Origin: Cristatella mucedo
Lineage: Eukaryota; Bryozoa; Phylactolaemata; Cristatellidae
Direction: 5' to 3'
Length of the DNA stretch: 64,000 bases
Assembly: GCA_009760855.2 (NCBI GenBank)
Contig: WPIO01000050.1
Span: forward strand, 2,197,501-2,261,500
The notes beneath the pieces are model-generated. The model worked only from the letters and a program-made list of their open reading frames with translations. It searched no databases and had not been told where the DNA came from. The position numbers were made by a program, and so were the translations under genes. Positions 25,731 to 38,480 of this stretch are shown in pieces (position 1 is the stretch's first letter; each line of letters begins with the position of its first letter).

Positions 25731-26691
25731 CTCTGTCTCTCCCTCTGTCTGTACGTCCGTCCGTCTCTCTGTCTCTCTCTGTCTCTGTCTCTCTCTGTCT
25801 CTGTCTCTCTCTGTCTCTGTCTCTCTGTCTTTCTGTGTGTGTGTGTGTGTCTCTCTCTCTCTCTCCCTCTCTCTGCTGAACCTGATTAACCTCGGCAGAC
25901 TAATCAGCAACCCTTTCCAGTTCTAAAGGCCAACAACCGATTAAGACACGATTAAGACAAGGCCAACAACTTGGGTACTTAAGTTGTATACGATCTATAT
26001 ATACACTGTACAGGTAAGGTATGTCGTGAAGCAGCTCTCAGAGCAGCAGCCAGTACACTTGCTGCTGCAGCAGCTTTACCTGGCATTACAGGACTGTGGC
26101 AGGTGGTGGCTGGGTGGAGGGGGATTGGGTCAGTGGTTACAGGCTCACGGCAACCATTGATGGACGCCCTGCCGAGACAGTCATCAATACTGGGTCGGTG
26201 GGCAGCAGCAACTGCCAATAGCTAAGGAAGCAGCTGATGCAAGCTCCAGACATGTGACCGGCTGGTTGATTCGGTTACCCTTCTAAGGGCATCGATTGAC
26301 TTCTCTCACTCGACAGGCAGCCTACGAATCTTTTCTGGGCCTGCGAACAGGGTGTCACTCAGCTCGGTAAAACGAGCTGTTGTTTATCAATTCGGGACAG
26401 CGAATGGAGAGCAATTAGCCGGCAGCAGCAGTGGTCTGCCTGCTGCTGCCGCTATGAATGGCCACCTCAAAGTTGGTGCACAATAATGAGCCTTGATTCA
26501 GAGCCGCACCAATTGTTAGCTCGGTGGGGGAAGGGGTGTGTGCAGTCTGCTGAGAGACCCTGGGAGAGAGACCGGCTGGTGCTGGCTGTTTTCGTCATAC
26601 AGCTGGCTTCGATTCTTTGTACTATACCCGATGGTTGAAGCCACTGATGTATTATCGAATTCACAGCCGAGAAGCCAAGCGGCTGTCAGCA
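23991..26691. other. Intronic sequence, nothing recognised except one microsatellite
   Basis: A (GAAT)n patch lies at about 25244-25270 and the CT array at 25620-25875. No conserved frame. Confidence 0.45.
25620..25875. repeat. (CT)n with CTGT variants
   Basis: About 75 bp of pure CT, then TGTCTCTG-type variants and a short TG run at 25835-25850. Confidence 0.96.
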
Positions 26692-26970
26692 TTGTAATGT
26701 ATCTCCATCTATAACTCCACAAATCCAGTAAAACTAAAATTCAGGAAAGCTTTTTTATAGACTACTCGAAGCCAAAGCTGCCTTCGGTACGGATTCAGTA
26801 GCCAAGAGACTTCATCTCATGCAACAAAGAGAAAGTGAGAAGCATGGCTTAGTCAGGAGAACAGTTGAGGTAGTGTGTAGCATGGAAGTAACAGCTCAGG
26901 GCGGCTGGAAAGAGTGTGCCATAGTCGCCAGCAGGAGAGAGTAGATTTCGTTGTGTAAGAAAGCATTCTC
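26692..26970 (-). mobile_element. LINE-A 3' end
   Basis: Minus-strand LINE-A 3' end, from GTAATGTATCTCCATC through the CAACAAAGAGAAAGTGAGAA block to a segment matching the LRND codons (TTCGTTGTGTAAG). A SINE-A follows within about 10 bp. Confidence 0.85.
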
Positions 26971-26977
26971 TTAGCCG

Positions 26978-27118
26978 AGCTGGTTTGGTCTAGCGGTTAA
27001 GGTGCTCGTCCCGACCCCGAGGTCTGGCTGAAGTCGTGGGCTCGAGCCCTGAGGCATATGTGAAGACCCGAATTGAGATTAAGTTCTCTTGAGGTGCTAT
27101 ACAAATGAATTAAACATA
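26978..27118 (+). mobile_element. SINE-A, best-preserved tRNA-like head
   Basis: GCTGGTTTGGTCTAGCGGTT gives a good polymerase III A-box (TGGTCTAGCGG), and GGGCTCGAGCCC a B-box, about 45 bp later. The body continues CATATGTGAAGACC and the tail GAGATTAAGTTCTCTTGAGG, TGCTATACAAATGAATTA. This is a tRNA-derived SINE, not a functional tRNA: there is no cloverleaf closure. Confidence 0.9.
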
Positions 27119-27260
27119 TGCAGTACTGCTTCCAAAAGTGAGCTTGTTTGGAGATAAGTTGAACTGAAATGGTTGCAGCAAGGGTTCGGGCAGGCCTAGA
27201 GTAACACACAACAGCTGACGGCCCCATCAGAATTGCAAGCTCATACCAGTATGGGGGTTG

Positions 27261-27603
27261 GGTAATGTAATGTACGTCTGTCTGTAACTCCATAAAGCCA
27301 CAAAGATTAAGTGGGTGTGACACAGGAGAGTTTTCTACTGAACACTCAAAGCCCAAGCAGCTTTCGGTTTCGACTCACAGTAGCCGATATACTTCATCTC
27401 ATACAACAAAGAGAATGTGAAATGCATAGCTGAGTCAGAAGAGCAGTTGAGAAAGTAAGTAGCATGGCAGTAGCAGCACATGACAGCTGGAAAGGATGTG
27501 ACACAGTCGGCAGTAAGAGAGTAGTTGTCCTTTCGGAAGAGTTCAAGAAGTGAGTTCCACAGTGTGAGACTTGCAGAGCAAGTAAGCTTAAGAATGGAGC
27601 ACC
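27261..27603 (-). mobile_element. LINE-A 3' end
   Basis: Minus-strand LINE-A copy with the terminal TGTAACTCCATAAAGCC block, the AAAGAGAATGTGAAATGC block and the GAGTTCCACAGTGTGAGAC segment that corresponds to the RLWNS codons. The frame is broken. Confidence 0.85.
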
Positions 27604-27675
27604 GTGGTGCTCACACGCTGTCCCCAAGCAGTAGCATACGAGTCTCCAGCCATGAAGACAGGTGCAGCAAATAAT

Positions 27676-27776
27676 AGGGCCATAAGAGAGCTTAATCTCT
27701 ACCCAGCAGGTATGCTGCAGGGCTCGAGTTCACGACCTTGGACATTAAATGCAAGCACATTGTCCCTGGGCTAAAC
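27676..27776 (-). mobile_element. SINE-A, diverged
   Basis: CCATAAGAGAGCTTAATCTC, GGGCTCGAGTTCACGACC and GCAAGCACATTGTCCC keep the family order on the minus strand. Confidence 0.75.
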
Positions 27777-28610
27777 TTAAGTGTGACAATGCCGGTGGTG
27801 ACTAATCAAGAGGGCGGCTGTATTCACTAATACCCAGCTTACAGGATGCTTAGAAGCCTTTGTTGAACAATTGATGTAATATTGATAGGTGTGGTTCAGC
27901 ACAACAGGCAGGGGAATATGGTTTAGGCTCCACTTTATCGATAAAGCAGACGGCTTGATTAGTTTTACTTGCTGCCCAATGCTAGTAGCACCTCCTGTCT
28001 GATAAGACCAAGACATGAGACTTCACGTGGTGCTCTTACTAATGGACACTGTACACCTTCCAGCTGACTAAAGCTTGCTCAGACTGCCACCAATGGAGGC
28101 ATTATTTATTATGCACCCTAACGGTCCCAAATATGGCGATAGAGCAATTCCATAAAGGAAATTCGAGAAATCTGTATGGATGACAGGTCAACCGCAGCAG
28201 CCTACCCGAGCGACCTGGAGCTTAGCTGCTCACTCGTTAGACAAAACTCTGCTTGGAGCAGCGACAGTGGCAGCCAGTGAGCTGCGAAGGCTCCCACGAG
28301 TTGAGGCTTTGAAGTGCATTGGTGATTGCAGTATTGGCCTTCTCACAGTGCCAGTGGCCCAGCTGTTAGTGTGGATGATTCCAGACGACCCAAAGGCCTA
28401 GGAAACGCTGCTGGGTTGCCTGATCTTTTGCCGATCAACTTACTATCATCCTAATTTCAGGCAGTGTGCAGTGTTAACCTGCCTCATTTACGTGAGAGGA
28501 GGCTACCCGAGTGCTCTTCGAAATGTTGTCATCGGAGCTCAAGGGTTGCTATTATTTGTCACTCAGTGTCTTCTCTCTCCCAATCGCTCGGTTTCTCCCT
28601 ATCTTGCTGT

Positions 28611-29882
<1,272 letters not shown>

Positions 29883-30382
29883 TCTTCCCCTCTCCCTTGC
29901 ATCGAAGCAAAATATACAGGGGGCATAACTCAACTGAGCTCCACCAGCTTCATGTCTTACAAACACGCGAGGTGCTATTAAACACGTGTGAAATGTTATG
30001 TTTGGCATTTGCCACTATTGACAGCACTACCAGATCTGAAATTCAGTGAGGGAATCTTTTACAATGCAGGATCAGAAAAAGCTGTTGACGTATTTGTTCT
30101 GCTGCACGTGAAAGAATATCCGGGTATGGCTGTCAAAGGATGCTAAATCCTACTAATGGTTCAGCGGGATTAGCTATATAAGATAGCCCTGATATGAAAC
30201 CAGTCATGACTGTATATTCAGTTGTTTATTCCGTGGTCCGGTGTGGCGGTTAGCTAAACAATGTGAGCTGAGTGAAGAGGGAAATGCATGTCTCGGCTAG
30301 CGGCTAGTTGGATTCACGGTAAATATCTATCATGCCTGAAAAGGACGATAGCATAAATGGAATTCCTATATTTTCTTTTCAA

Positions 30383-30502
30383 GAACAGTAAGATGTTCAC
30401 CCCGACCAAGGTCTGGCTGAGGTCGTGGGCTCGAGCCCCGTGGCATTAGTGAAGCGCCTGAATAGAGATTAAGTTCTCTTAGGGCCCCACAGAAAGTTAT
30501 TA
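30383..30502 (+). mobile_element. SINE-A
   Basis: CACCCCGACCAAGGTCTGGC, GTCGTGGGCTCGAGCCCCG, GTGAAGCGCCTGAATAGAG and ATTAAGTTCTCTTAGGGCCC. The first part of the head is degraded. Confidence 0.88.
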
Positions 30503-30568
30503 TATATAGAAAGAGTATTAGTTCTCATGGAGCGCTATGCTGACGTAACATTCTTTATCTTGTTATCA

Positions 30569-30594
30569 TTATTATTATTATTATTATTATTATA
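30569..30594. repeat. (ATT)n repeat
   Basis: Eight ATT units. This resembles a LINE-B tail repeat, but the stem-loop is missing upstream. Confidence 0.9.
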
Positions 30595-31517
30595 GGCAAG
30601 GATTAATGCAGCCGTCATGTGACGGTTTGATAGCATTTTTGTTGAAGTACCGTTCAGGCTGTTGTCTGCTTGTTTAGGCTGCTGTCTAACTGCCCTGCCC
30701 CTGACGTTGACACTTCAGACCAGCTACGTTACGGCTAGCATCAACCACCGATGCTACTCTAGCAGGACGGGCGCATGATCAATGGCAAAGAACCAAGAGT
30801 CAAAGAGCACCAAGGCAGCATTACGTGAAATCGGCATTGCTATACAAAAAAACACCGCCGAGACACTGAGGAGTATTTAACTGCATTGGCAGCCACAAGG
30901 TATAACGACAAGACGGACAGTCCACAAAGCCACCGAGAGCAGGGAGGCAGCTTGTGCTCATCGTAACCTCTGCTCCATATTGCCTTGTGGGATGCCTCAC
31001 GGCTGCTAGCATGCACGCCGACTGGCACTTTTTGCTACCCGTGCTCAGATCAAGCTACACTCGCTGGGATTCGATTGCACAGCGCCGAAAAGCTTGCCGA
31101 CTCAAACCCGTCGAGTACTTCTGCAATTCTGAGCTAATCGTCCGGCTGCTGCCAATGTCAGAACGGCTGTGGAAGCCACAGGCAACGCTCCAGCAAGCTG
31201 CTGAAATAACGTGGCCCAATGTGCACTAACGGCTCGAGGCATCGGCGAATATGCGTGCACACACACACTTACACACACACACACACATATGCACACGCTA
31301 GCCGACTTCAGTAAATGACAGCAACGTAGTGACAAACACTGGGACTAACTAAACGCTTAGGCAGCCTGGTCACATTAGCAAGCTCGCAGGTTAAGATACA
31401 AAGTTACACTCAATCACAATCAACAGTGTTCTCATTGCATGATGGCACGATAATAAATACCTGAGGCTATGGGGTTCAAGCTTACACAATCCATATAATG
31501 CACAAAAATGGCCAGAA

Positions 31518-31900
31518 TGTAATGTATCTCCATCTTTAACTCCACAAAGCCCTAAAGACTATGTGGGTGCTATGCAGGAGAGTTTTGCATAGCGCACTCA
31601 CAGCCTAAGCAGCTTTCGGTAAGCATTCGGAAGCCAACAGATTTCATCTCAAGAAACAGAGACAAAGTGGGAAGCATAGCAGAGTCAGGAGAGCAGTTGA
31701 GGTAGTGAATAGCATGGAAGTAGCAGCTCAGGACCGCTGAAAAGGATGAGCCATAGTCGGCAGCAGGAGAGTAGTTGTCGTTGCGTGAGAATTATGGAAG
31801 CGAGTTTCACAGTCTAGGACCTGCAGAGCTAAAGCTTCCGTCGCCAACGGTCTTTAAGCGCAGGAATGGAACGGCTAATTTATTGTCCAAACAAAAACCA
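31518..31900 (-). mobile_element. LINE-A 3' end
   Basis: Minus-strand LINE-A copy from the terminal GTAATGTATCTCC block through the codons for SAGPRL and FLRLKTVGDGSF to NKLAVP. The reading of those residues is clear on the minus strand between about 31807 and 31890. Confidence 0.9.
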
Positions 31901-31924
31901 TGGACGGATTGTAACCGCCATGTT

Positions 31925-32090
31925 TCGGAATGGCCGCTCTGGTTTGGGCAAGGGGTTAAGGTCATCACCCCGACCAGATCAAGGTAAATGCAGTTGATGA
32001 CCGAGGTCGAGGGCTGAAGCCCCATGGCATATGTGAAGCACCTGAATAGAGATTAGGCTCTCTTGGGACCCTATACAAATGAATTACATT
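31925..32090 (+). mobile_element. SINE-A, long variant
   Basis: GCCGCTCTGGTTTGGGCAAG, GGGTTAAGGTCATCACCCCG, a 30-bp spacer ending in GTTGATGACCGAGG, then GGCTGAAGCCCC and the standard tail (CACCTGAATAGAGATTAG, TATACAAATGAATTA). The spacer variant also occurs in the copies at 970 and 54745. Confidence 0.85.
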
Positions 32091-32469
32091 TTAAATACTG
32101 CAGCCATCTACTATCTCTCTGCCTTCCCTTGCAAAACTGTTAGCTGGGCAAAAATACAGCAAGTCGTAGATTCGCTATTGCGCCGAGCTGGAATGCTAGG
32201 ACTGGTGACACTCGGTAGCGGCAGCAGACTGGCAGCTGCTGCTGCTACTGCGAGGATGCTTCCACAAAGTGACGAATTATTTTTTCCAGGGTTGTTGATA
32301 AGTATGCGTAGCAAACGGTTATCTACAATCAGCCAGCCACTCTATCCCTATCGACTTCTTCCTTCCTTTCGAGTCAGCTCATACTTTCGTAATCTGCTGC
32401 TGCAGTGAATGATACCCAGAATGGTTGCCTTGCAGACAGTCGATCCAGAATGTCGGCCAATTTCCTGTA

Positions 32470-33456
32470 ACTAACTAAACGACAACAAAACAGAACTGCT
32501 GCTCATAGGACACCCCAAGCGTGTGGCAGGACTAAAAGGCTTTGCTTTTCTAATAGGTGACGCTGGTGTGCGATCATTTCCACGTGCTCAGAATTTTTGT
32601 GTCGTCTTCGACAGCTGCCTAAATTTGGAAAGCTTCGTTAAGAAGACTGCATCTACAGCTAGCCGTCATGTCCAATCCCTATCTAAGGTTAGGTGCCTTC
32701 CGAGGTGGTTCGAAATTTTTTTTAGCTAGCTCGTTAGTTCTGTCTCATTTAACTAGCTGGTTAGTTCTGTCTCGGCTAGAATATTGTAATTACCTTTTGG
32801 CTGGGCTACCAAAACAATCAACTTAGCCACTGCAGATGGCTATGAATAGGCCTGCAAGGCTAGTTTGCAAATTCCAGAAGTTAGGCTAAGTGTTCCTTTG
32901 CTAAAAGAGCTAGGATGGCTGTCGGTTGATCAACAGATACAGAGCAAAGTTCTTACCCTGACCTACAAGGCCCGCCACGGCTTGGCTCCTCCATACTTAG
33001 TTGAACTGCCGCACCAGTTTCGCCCTCCTCATGCCCTCAGGTCATGTATGGATAATAAATTAACTGCTCTATTCCTCAGCTTGAAGACCGTTGTTGACAG
33101 AAGCTTTTGCTCTGCAGGGCCTAGACTGTGGAATTCGCTTACACAATTCTAATGGGACGACTACTCTCCTGCTGCCGACTACTGCTCATTCTTTCCATCC
33201 GTCCTGAGCTGCTACTTCTATGGTATTCAGTACCTCAACTCTGCTACTGATGTTAATCACTACCTCGACTGCTCTCATGATTTAGCTATGCTTCTCACTT
33301 TCTCTTTGTTTCGTGAGATGACGTCTTTGGCTACCGAATCATTACCGAAAGCTGCTTAGGCTGTGAGCGCACTATACAAAACTCTCCTGCATAACACCCA
33401 CAAGTCTCTGTGGCTGTCTATGAAGTTACAGACCAAGATACATTACGTTACATTAT
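32470..33456 (+). mobile_element. LINE-A reverse transcriptase C-terminal half and 3' UTR, decayed
   Basis: The + strand encodes a degenerate reverse-transcriptase C-terminal region: AGLKGFAFLIGDAG, FCVVFDSCLNLESF, TASTASRHVQSLSK, then in other registers LVLSRLEYCNYLLAGLPKQ, LLKELGWLSVDQQIQSKVL and LTYKARHGLAPPYLVEL. These are hallmark motifs of the thumb and C-terminal region of CR1/L2/Rex1-type LINEs. Several stops and frameshifts interrupt it. A roughly 30-bp internal tandem duplication occurs at 32723-32780. The 3' UTR ends in GTTACAGACCAAG and ACATTACGTTACATT. The element is 5'-truncated and inactive. Confidence 0.9.
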
Positions 33457-33934
33457 CGGCAGGGCCGAGTGCAGCTGCTGCCACGCACGGTAGAACCACT
33501 ACCACTGCCGAAGCTTGCCCAGGGTGTCTCACAGCAGCGCTGGCCACAGGTGACATGTACAATGCGGTCGAACTTAGCCTTGAGAATCGATCCTGTCGTG
33601 GGCTGTCGTGGGGGCAGAAGTGCCTGTGTCCGGCTGGCTACCTTTGCATGCATTCGAGAGGTGCAGATGAGCCGAAAGACAGGCCCAAGACATCCCTCTA
33701 CCCCCAGCCCACTGCACTCTGCAGGCACAGCACGAACGGAACTGCTCCAGCGCCTCTGCAGAGTGCTGTGGGATACAGTGCAGCGACGATCTGTACGTGA
33801 TCAGGACTGCTTCTGGAATGGCGTCCGGCAGTAGCCAAGCAGCCGTGGCAAGTCATTTTTAAACCACTCCACACCTCTGCAGCACCACCTCTCTGTGGCT
33901 TCAGTCCAGCGCTCTCCTATCGGTTGCCGGCTGG

Positions 33935-34092
33935 CAAAACCGGAAGGCAAAACCGGAAGGCAAAACCGGAAGGCAAAACCGGAAGGCAAAACCGGAAAGC
34001 AAAACCGGAAGGCAAAACCGGAAAGCAAAACCGGAAGGCAAAACAGGAAGGCAAAACAGGAAAGCAAAACCGGAAGGCAAAACCGGAAGGGC
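33935..34092 (+). repeat. 13-bp minisatellite, 12 units
   Basis: The unit GGCAAAACCGGAA repeats about twelve times, with single-base variants (A for G at unit ends, CAGGAA for CCGGAA). Because 13 is not a multiple of 3, both + and - frames cycle through 13-residue repeats (RQNRKAKPEGKTG), which explains the open frames. Confidence 0.96.
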
Positions 34093-34698
34093 AAGCTAAG
34101 CACTAGCCCCCACTGCCCCAGTGTGTGCGATTGAGACGATGCTCTGGATGAGAGCCCAGATGCGATAAAAAGAATGAGAATGCGGCAGCTCACAGAGCCT
34201 GAGCACTAGTCTGATCCAAAATCCAAAGCCGGCTTAATTAAAGAAGCTGGCTTCGAGGTCGGCCCACCGGAACAAGGAAGAGTCGTACAGAGCATGCAAG
34301 CTTAATAGTGCCCTGCATAAACTGACGGTCTACCGAATTCTACAAGGGCAAAGGCACCCCTGCAAGAGCATAGCAACAGCAGGGAGCACGTGCGGAAAGG
34401 GCCGGTGTCTCTGGAAACCGAGCCGTGCGGCTACTGCTCGAATCGCCAAATCAGCTGGAGCACAGCCGGATGAGCAGCTGCCGTGCACGCATCGTTCGTC
34501 AGGTAGCCATGCATTTCATTTATACGCCATCGTATCTAATGCCAGTGGTTGCATCCTTTGCAAGTGCCTAGTTTCCGAGAGAAAACGAAACGAAACCCTG
34601 GTCGCACGGTCAAGACGGTCTGCTGCACGCTGACAGACCAGCTGCAGCAGTACTGCTGCAGGTCAGCAGAAAAGCAGTTGCTGCTGGGTCTTAACCAG

Positions 34699-34718
34699 GG
34701 AGGTGGTGGTGGTGGTGG
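34699..34718 (+). repeat. (GGT)n repeat
   Basis: A run of GGT units followed by a G-rich patch (GGGTTTGGGGG). Confidence 0.9.
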
Positions 34719-34908
34719 TGGGTTTGGGGGTCAGGTGCTCGAACTTCAGGGGATCCAGCTTGCTAGTTTGAGTCCAGGTGCCTGCAGGCAACGTTTTAAT
34801 GCCATCTGCAAGCACGAAGGACAGGTGCCACATGAAGGAGGGAGGCTGCTGATCATAACGTTTTGCTCTTGCCGCTGGACAATGAAGAGCCTGCCGAGCA
34901 CTACTGCT

Positions 34909-35006
34909 CCCTCCCTCCCTCCCTCCCTCCCTCCCTCCCTCCCTCCCTCCCTCCCTCCCTCCCTCCCTCCCTCCCTCCCTCTCTCCCTCCCTCCCTCCCT
35001 CCCCTC
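34909..35006. repeat. (CCCT)n tetranucleotide array
   Basis: About 24 CCCT units with one CT interruption near 34981. Pro/Ser/Leu frames over it are artefacts. Confidence 0.97.
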
Positions 35007-36127
35007 CCCCTACTCGTAAGGGGCACACTCGTGTGCTTCGATTAAGACCTGGGCCATCGGTCCAAATGAGGGCAGAGCTGCTTGATGAGGAACCGGGCAG
35101 CCAATGCTGCCTCCAAAGTCATGCCTGATGCCTGGGATCTGCCGACCACAAGAATGCATCGGTCAGGAAATGCTGCCAGCAGAGCATGCTGCATGCATAA
35201 GCATACGTTAGCACAGCTGCCGGCACATTCGAAGCAGCAAATAGAGAAACCGCGGTGGTGCGTTGACAGGATTAACCCAAGGAGGGGCCAGATTTTGACC
35301 TAGCCAGGAGCAGCAGGTCGCAGGAGAGGAAGGCCTCTCGAGGCAGCCGTTCACCTACTGGCCTCTCCCCTTCACCTCCTCACACCTGCATTCGCAGCAG
35401 AAGACCAGCCGAAGCTTCTAGCGGTTTGCCCTTGACATGTCGGCTTTCATCTGCAAACATCGGGATGGCCCAGCCTTGCAGTGGATCGAGTTTCAACATT
35501 CAGGCGCAAGCAATTCGACGACCGTGTCAGGGCTGTTACCAATTTGATAATTATTAACGGACACGACGTTAGCACGGAGTAGGTTGGGACACTGAGTACA
35601 AAAACTAGGAGGCATTTTGTGGCGTATTGAGGAGATCGTATTCGAAAGCAAGCACCATAGTCCAGGCACTGGGGAAAACCCCAGTAGCCCCAGTAGCAGC
35701 AACCGGATGAGCAGATTGGGAAATGCAAGAAATTAACCAGTGGCCTTCGGAGTCACGTGGCGACAGGCGACACACCAGAGGCTTGCCTTGCCGGCTTGTC
35801 GCTTGCATTGGGAAGCGGTCCAGCGATGGCGAGTCCGCCCCAGCCACTCGGTGGCTCACGTTGCTCTCAGACGCCTGCAGCACCAGCATCGGCTAAGGCG
35901 GCTGGCCTTCGGTGGTGGCCGGCCATGCAGCACAAGTGCACTCAAGTGACTCGCGCAGCCTCCTGCCTCACTGAAGCTCCTGCTTGTGGACAAGCAGAGC
36001 AGCGTGGTCAAGCATAGCCTCACACGACAGCGTAGCCTTCTCGAACGAACGTCCCTGGCAAAACTCCACACAACCTTCTCAGAGTCGTCTGGCTTTCAGC
36101 AGTTGTATGATGCTCCTTGCTCGCCTC

Positions 36128-36222
36128 TAATGACCGAGGTCGTTAGCTCCAGCCCTGAGGCATAGGTGAAGAGTCTGGATAGAGATTAAGCTCTCTTGTA
36201 GAGCTCAATGCAAAATAATTAC
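36128..36222 (+). mobile_element. SINE-A, 5'-truncated
   Basis: TAATGACCGAGGTCGTTAGC, a B-box-like CCAGCCCTGAGGC and the tail GATAGAGATTAAGCTCTC are present. Confidence 0.75.
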
Positions 36223-37754
36223 AATTAATGTATATAATATGATTCTTGCTATAATGCATTTAATATATCTTCTCTCGCTATCATTTCAACTCGATTAGCT
36301 GTGTGTGAGAAAATCAGGATGGAAGTATGGGCGAATGGTTAGTGGTAGGATGCTAAACGACAGCAAGCTGTAACCATGGTTACAGGTAACATGCAGAGGG
36401 TCAAGATGCAAATATGATTAGTGACAGTATGCACAGTGTCAGCACTCATAAGCACACAGAGGACGAATCACACGGACCTACTAAATACTGTGATATATAG
36501 ATGAGCTTTAGCTTCTTTTTAAATTTCGTCGTCAGAGAATGTCGTGACGTCAGTCGGGAGGGAGTTCCGGGCTTTGGGAGCACACGAGCTAAAGGGACAG
36601 TCTCCAAACGATCTGAGGTTCGTACAAGGTGTAGCTAAACAAATTGACTCAGAAAACCAGGTGGTACAATGCCAAGCATGGTGGGGAGTAGATAGGCTGG
36701 AAAAGAATGAAGGGACCTTAAAGTGGGCGACAAAACCTTTAAGTTGGTGCTTCACTTGACTTGTAGCCAGTGCAGGTCAGCGATAAGTGGTGTGGTAACG
36801 GTAACTGTGATGCTCACGGTAGAAAAGCCTAGCTGCAGAGTTTTGGACCGACTATAAGCACCTGATTGTACAGGCCGATAGATCAGCAAGCAGTAAATTA
36901 TAGAAGTCGAGCCGGTACCGTACAAACGCAAGACCTATTGGGATGTATTATTGCTATCTAAGCAAGTCCGAATTCTAGCAATGTTATGTAGCTGAAAGTA
37001 CACAGACTTGACTGTGGAGCTGATGCAGTCGTCTAATAAAAGGTCACTTTGAAACAGGACACAGTTTCTTGCAGATGCAACAGGAGATATGCTGGTAGAG
37101 CCGATTTTGAGCGACAGGTTTTCCAACTTCTGAATCATGCTTGGTTTGCCCATAACTACAAAGTTAATTTTGCCGTCGTTCAATTTAAGAAAGTTTGCTG
37201 CTATCCATGTGCGGATGTCATCAATACATGCAGGAAGCGAGTTGAGAGAATTCGACGTTCTGGAGGGCTGGGAGAGATCAAAGCAAAGGTACAACTGACT
37301 GTCAATTGCATAGAAGTGAAATCCTAGATTGGGGTCGCGATCACATCAGCAAGAAGGCGAGTATAAAATGTGAAAAGAAGCGGATCAAGCGCAGACCCCT
37401 GATGTATCCCATACCTCAGAGGCTCCTCAGATGACCATTGTCCATTTACATCGATACTCTGGAATTTCCCAGTGAGATAAGAACCGTTGCACTGCAGTGC
37501 CAGTGGTGCCCAGGCGAGATGAGAGGGGCTCGAAACTGCTTGGTGATCAATAGTATCAAACGCTGCCGAAAGATCAAACAAAACAAGCAGAGATTTTAAT
37601 TAAGTCTTCATTCCTGAGAAGGTTGTTGTACACCTGAAGCAATGCTGACTCTGGGGAGTGATTACTTCGAAACCAGACAAGAACTTGCTTCTTAGGTTTG
37701 AAGTTTCAATGTAAGAGTTCAGCAGGTCTGCCACAACTCGTTCCAGTGTATTTA

Positions 37755-37803
37755 TATGTAATATATAATTCACATGTATAGCACCCTAAGAGAACTTAAT
37801 CTT
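37755..37803 (-). mobile_element. SINE-A tail fragment inside LINE-B
   Basis: ATATATAATTCACATGTATA and GCACCCTAAGAGAACTTAAT match the SINE-A tail. It lies between RT codons for KKAVVWFEF and those for ERVVADLLN-like residues, replacing the conserved segment normally between them. Confidence 0.7.
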
Positions 37804-38274
37804 GATCTAGTGCTGCTTTTAAATTCAAACCAAACTACAGCCTTTTTGAAAGGGGCAGGGACAAGCCATGAGGCTAAGGACATATTTACAATATTAGTTA
37901 AGGATGGCAGCAGCAGATCTATACATCGTAGAGGTAGGACAGTGGGTATAGGGTCTAGAGGTCTAGTGGTATTCTTTGACTGAGAGATTAATTTCAGCTT
38001 GAGGTTACTTGTGAAATCCTTAAATGCAGACACCGAGGTGCTACACGGAATTGAGGAAGAGGGGCCCAGAGGGGATAATGCCACCCTATGGATGAACTAC
38101 CTGATCATGTCTATCTTGTTGACAAAGAAGCTAGAGAGGCAATCAGTAATATTACCACAAGGGTCACTAGATAAGAAGCTAACCTGGGAGCAGTTAAGAT
38201 GATGGTTGATGGTACGCATCAGAATTTTTAGATTGTGCATCTGTGATTCAACATTGTTTTATGAAGATAGACGT

Positions 38275-38480
38275 GGCCTTTGCCTAGGATGTGCATGCTG
38301 TCACTAACCATACTTGCATGACCCTGTGCATGCCACCCCTAACCATATTATTCCTGTTGTTTATTGAGCAAGCTACCACTGACCATTCGATCGTGTTTCC
38401 TTTGTAGCAAATGTAAAGCGCCTAGAAAGAGATTGAGTTCCCTGGGGCACTTCATCTAGTGTATTATTATTATTATTACC
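38275..38480 (+). mobile_element. LINE-B 3' tail inserted into LINE-B in reverse orientation
   Basis: The + strand reads through the LINE-B 3' UTR (ACCATTCGATCGTGTTTCC, GCAAATGTAAAGCGCC, AGAAAGAGATTGAGTTCCC) and ends in ATT repeats at about 38463-38478. It separates the linker codons QAYEDYCRSYQS (minus, higher coordinates) from the RTINHHLNC codons (minus, lower coordinates), which are adjacent in L2-type elements. Confidence 0.85.

Noticed and set aside
26978-27060. Possible tRNA gene
   Set aside because: A- and B-box-like motifs exist, but there is no acceptor-stem closure, and the same head recurs in several dispersed copies with a LINE-like tail, so it is a SINE.
33935-34092. Possible CRISPR-like array
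   Set aside because: Units are directly adjacent with no spacers, in a eukaryotic context. It is a minisatellite.
33801-34193. Frame with FCLPVLPSGFAFR repeats, hydrophobic
   Set aside because: It is the 13-bp minisatellite read on the minus strand, not a membrane protein.
34549-35045. Frames with PSLPPSLPPS or GGREGGRE repeats
   Set aside because: Produced by the CCCT tetranucleotide array.
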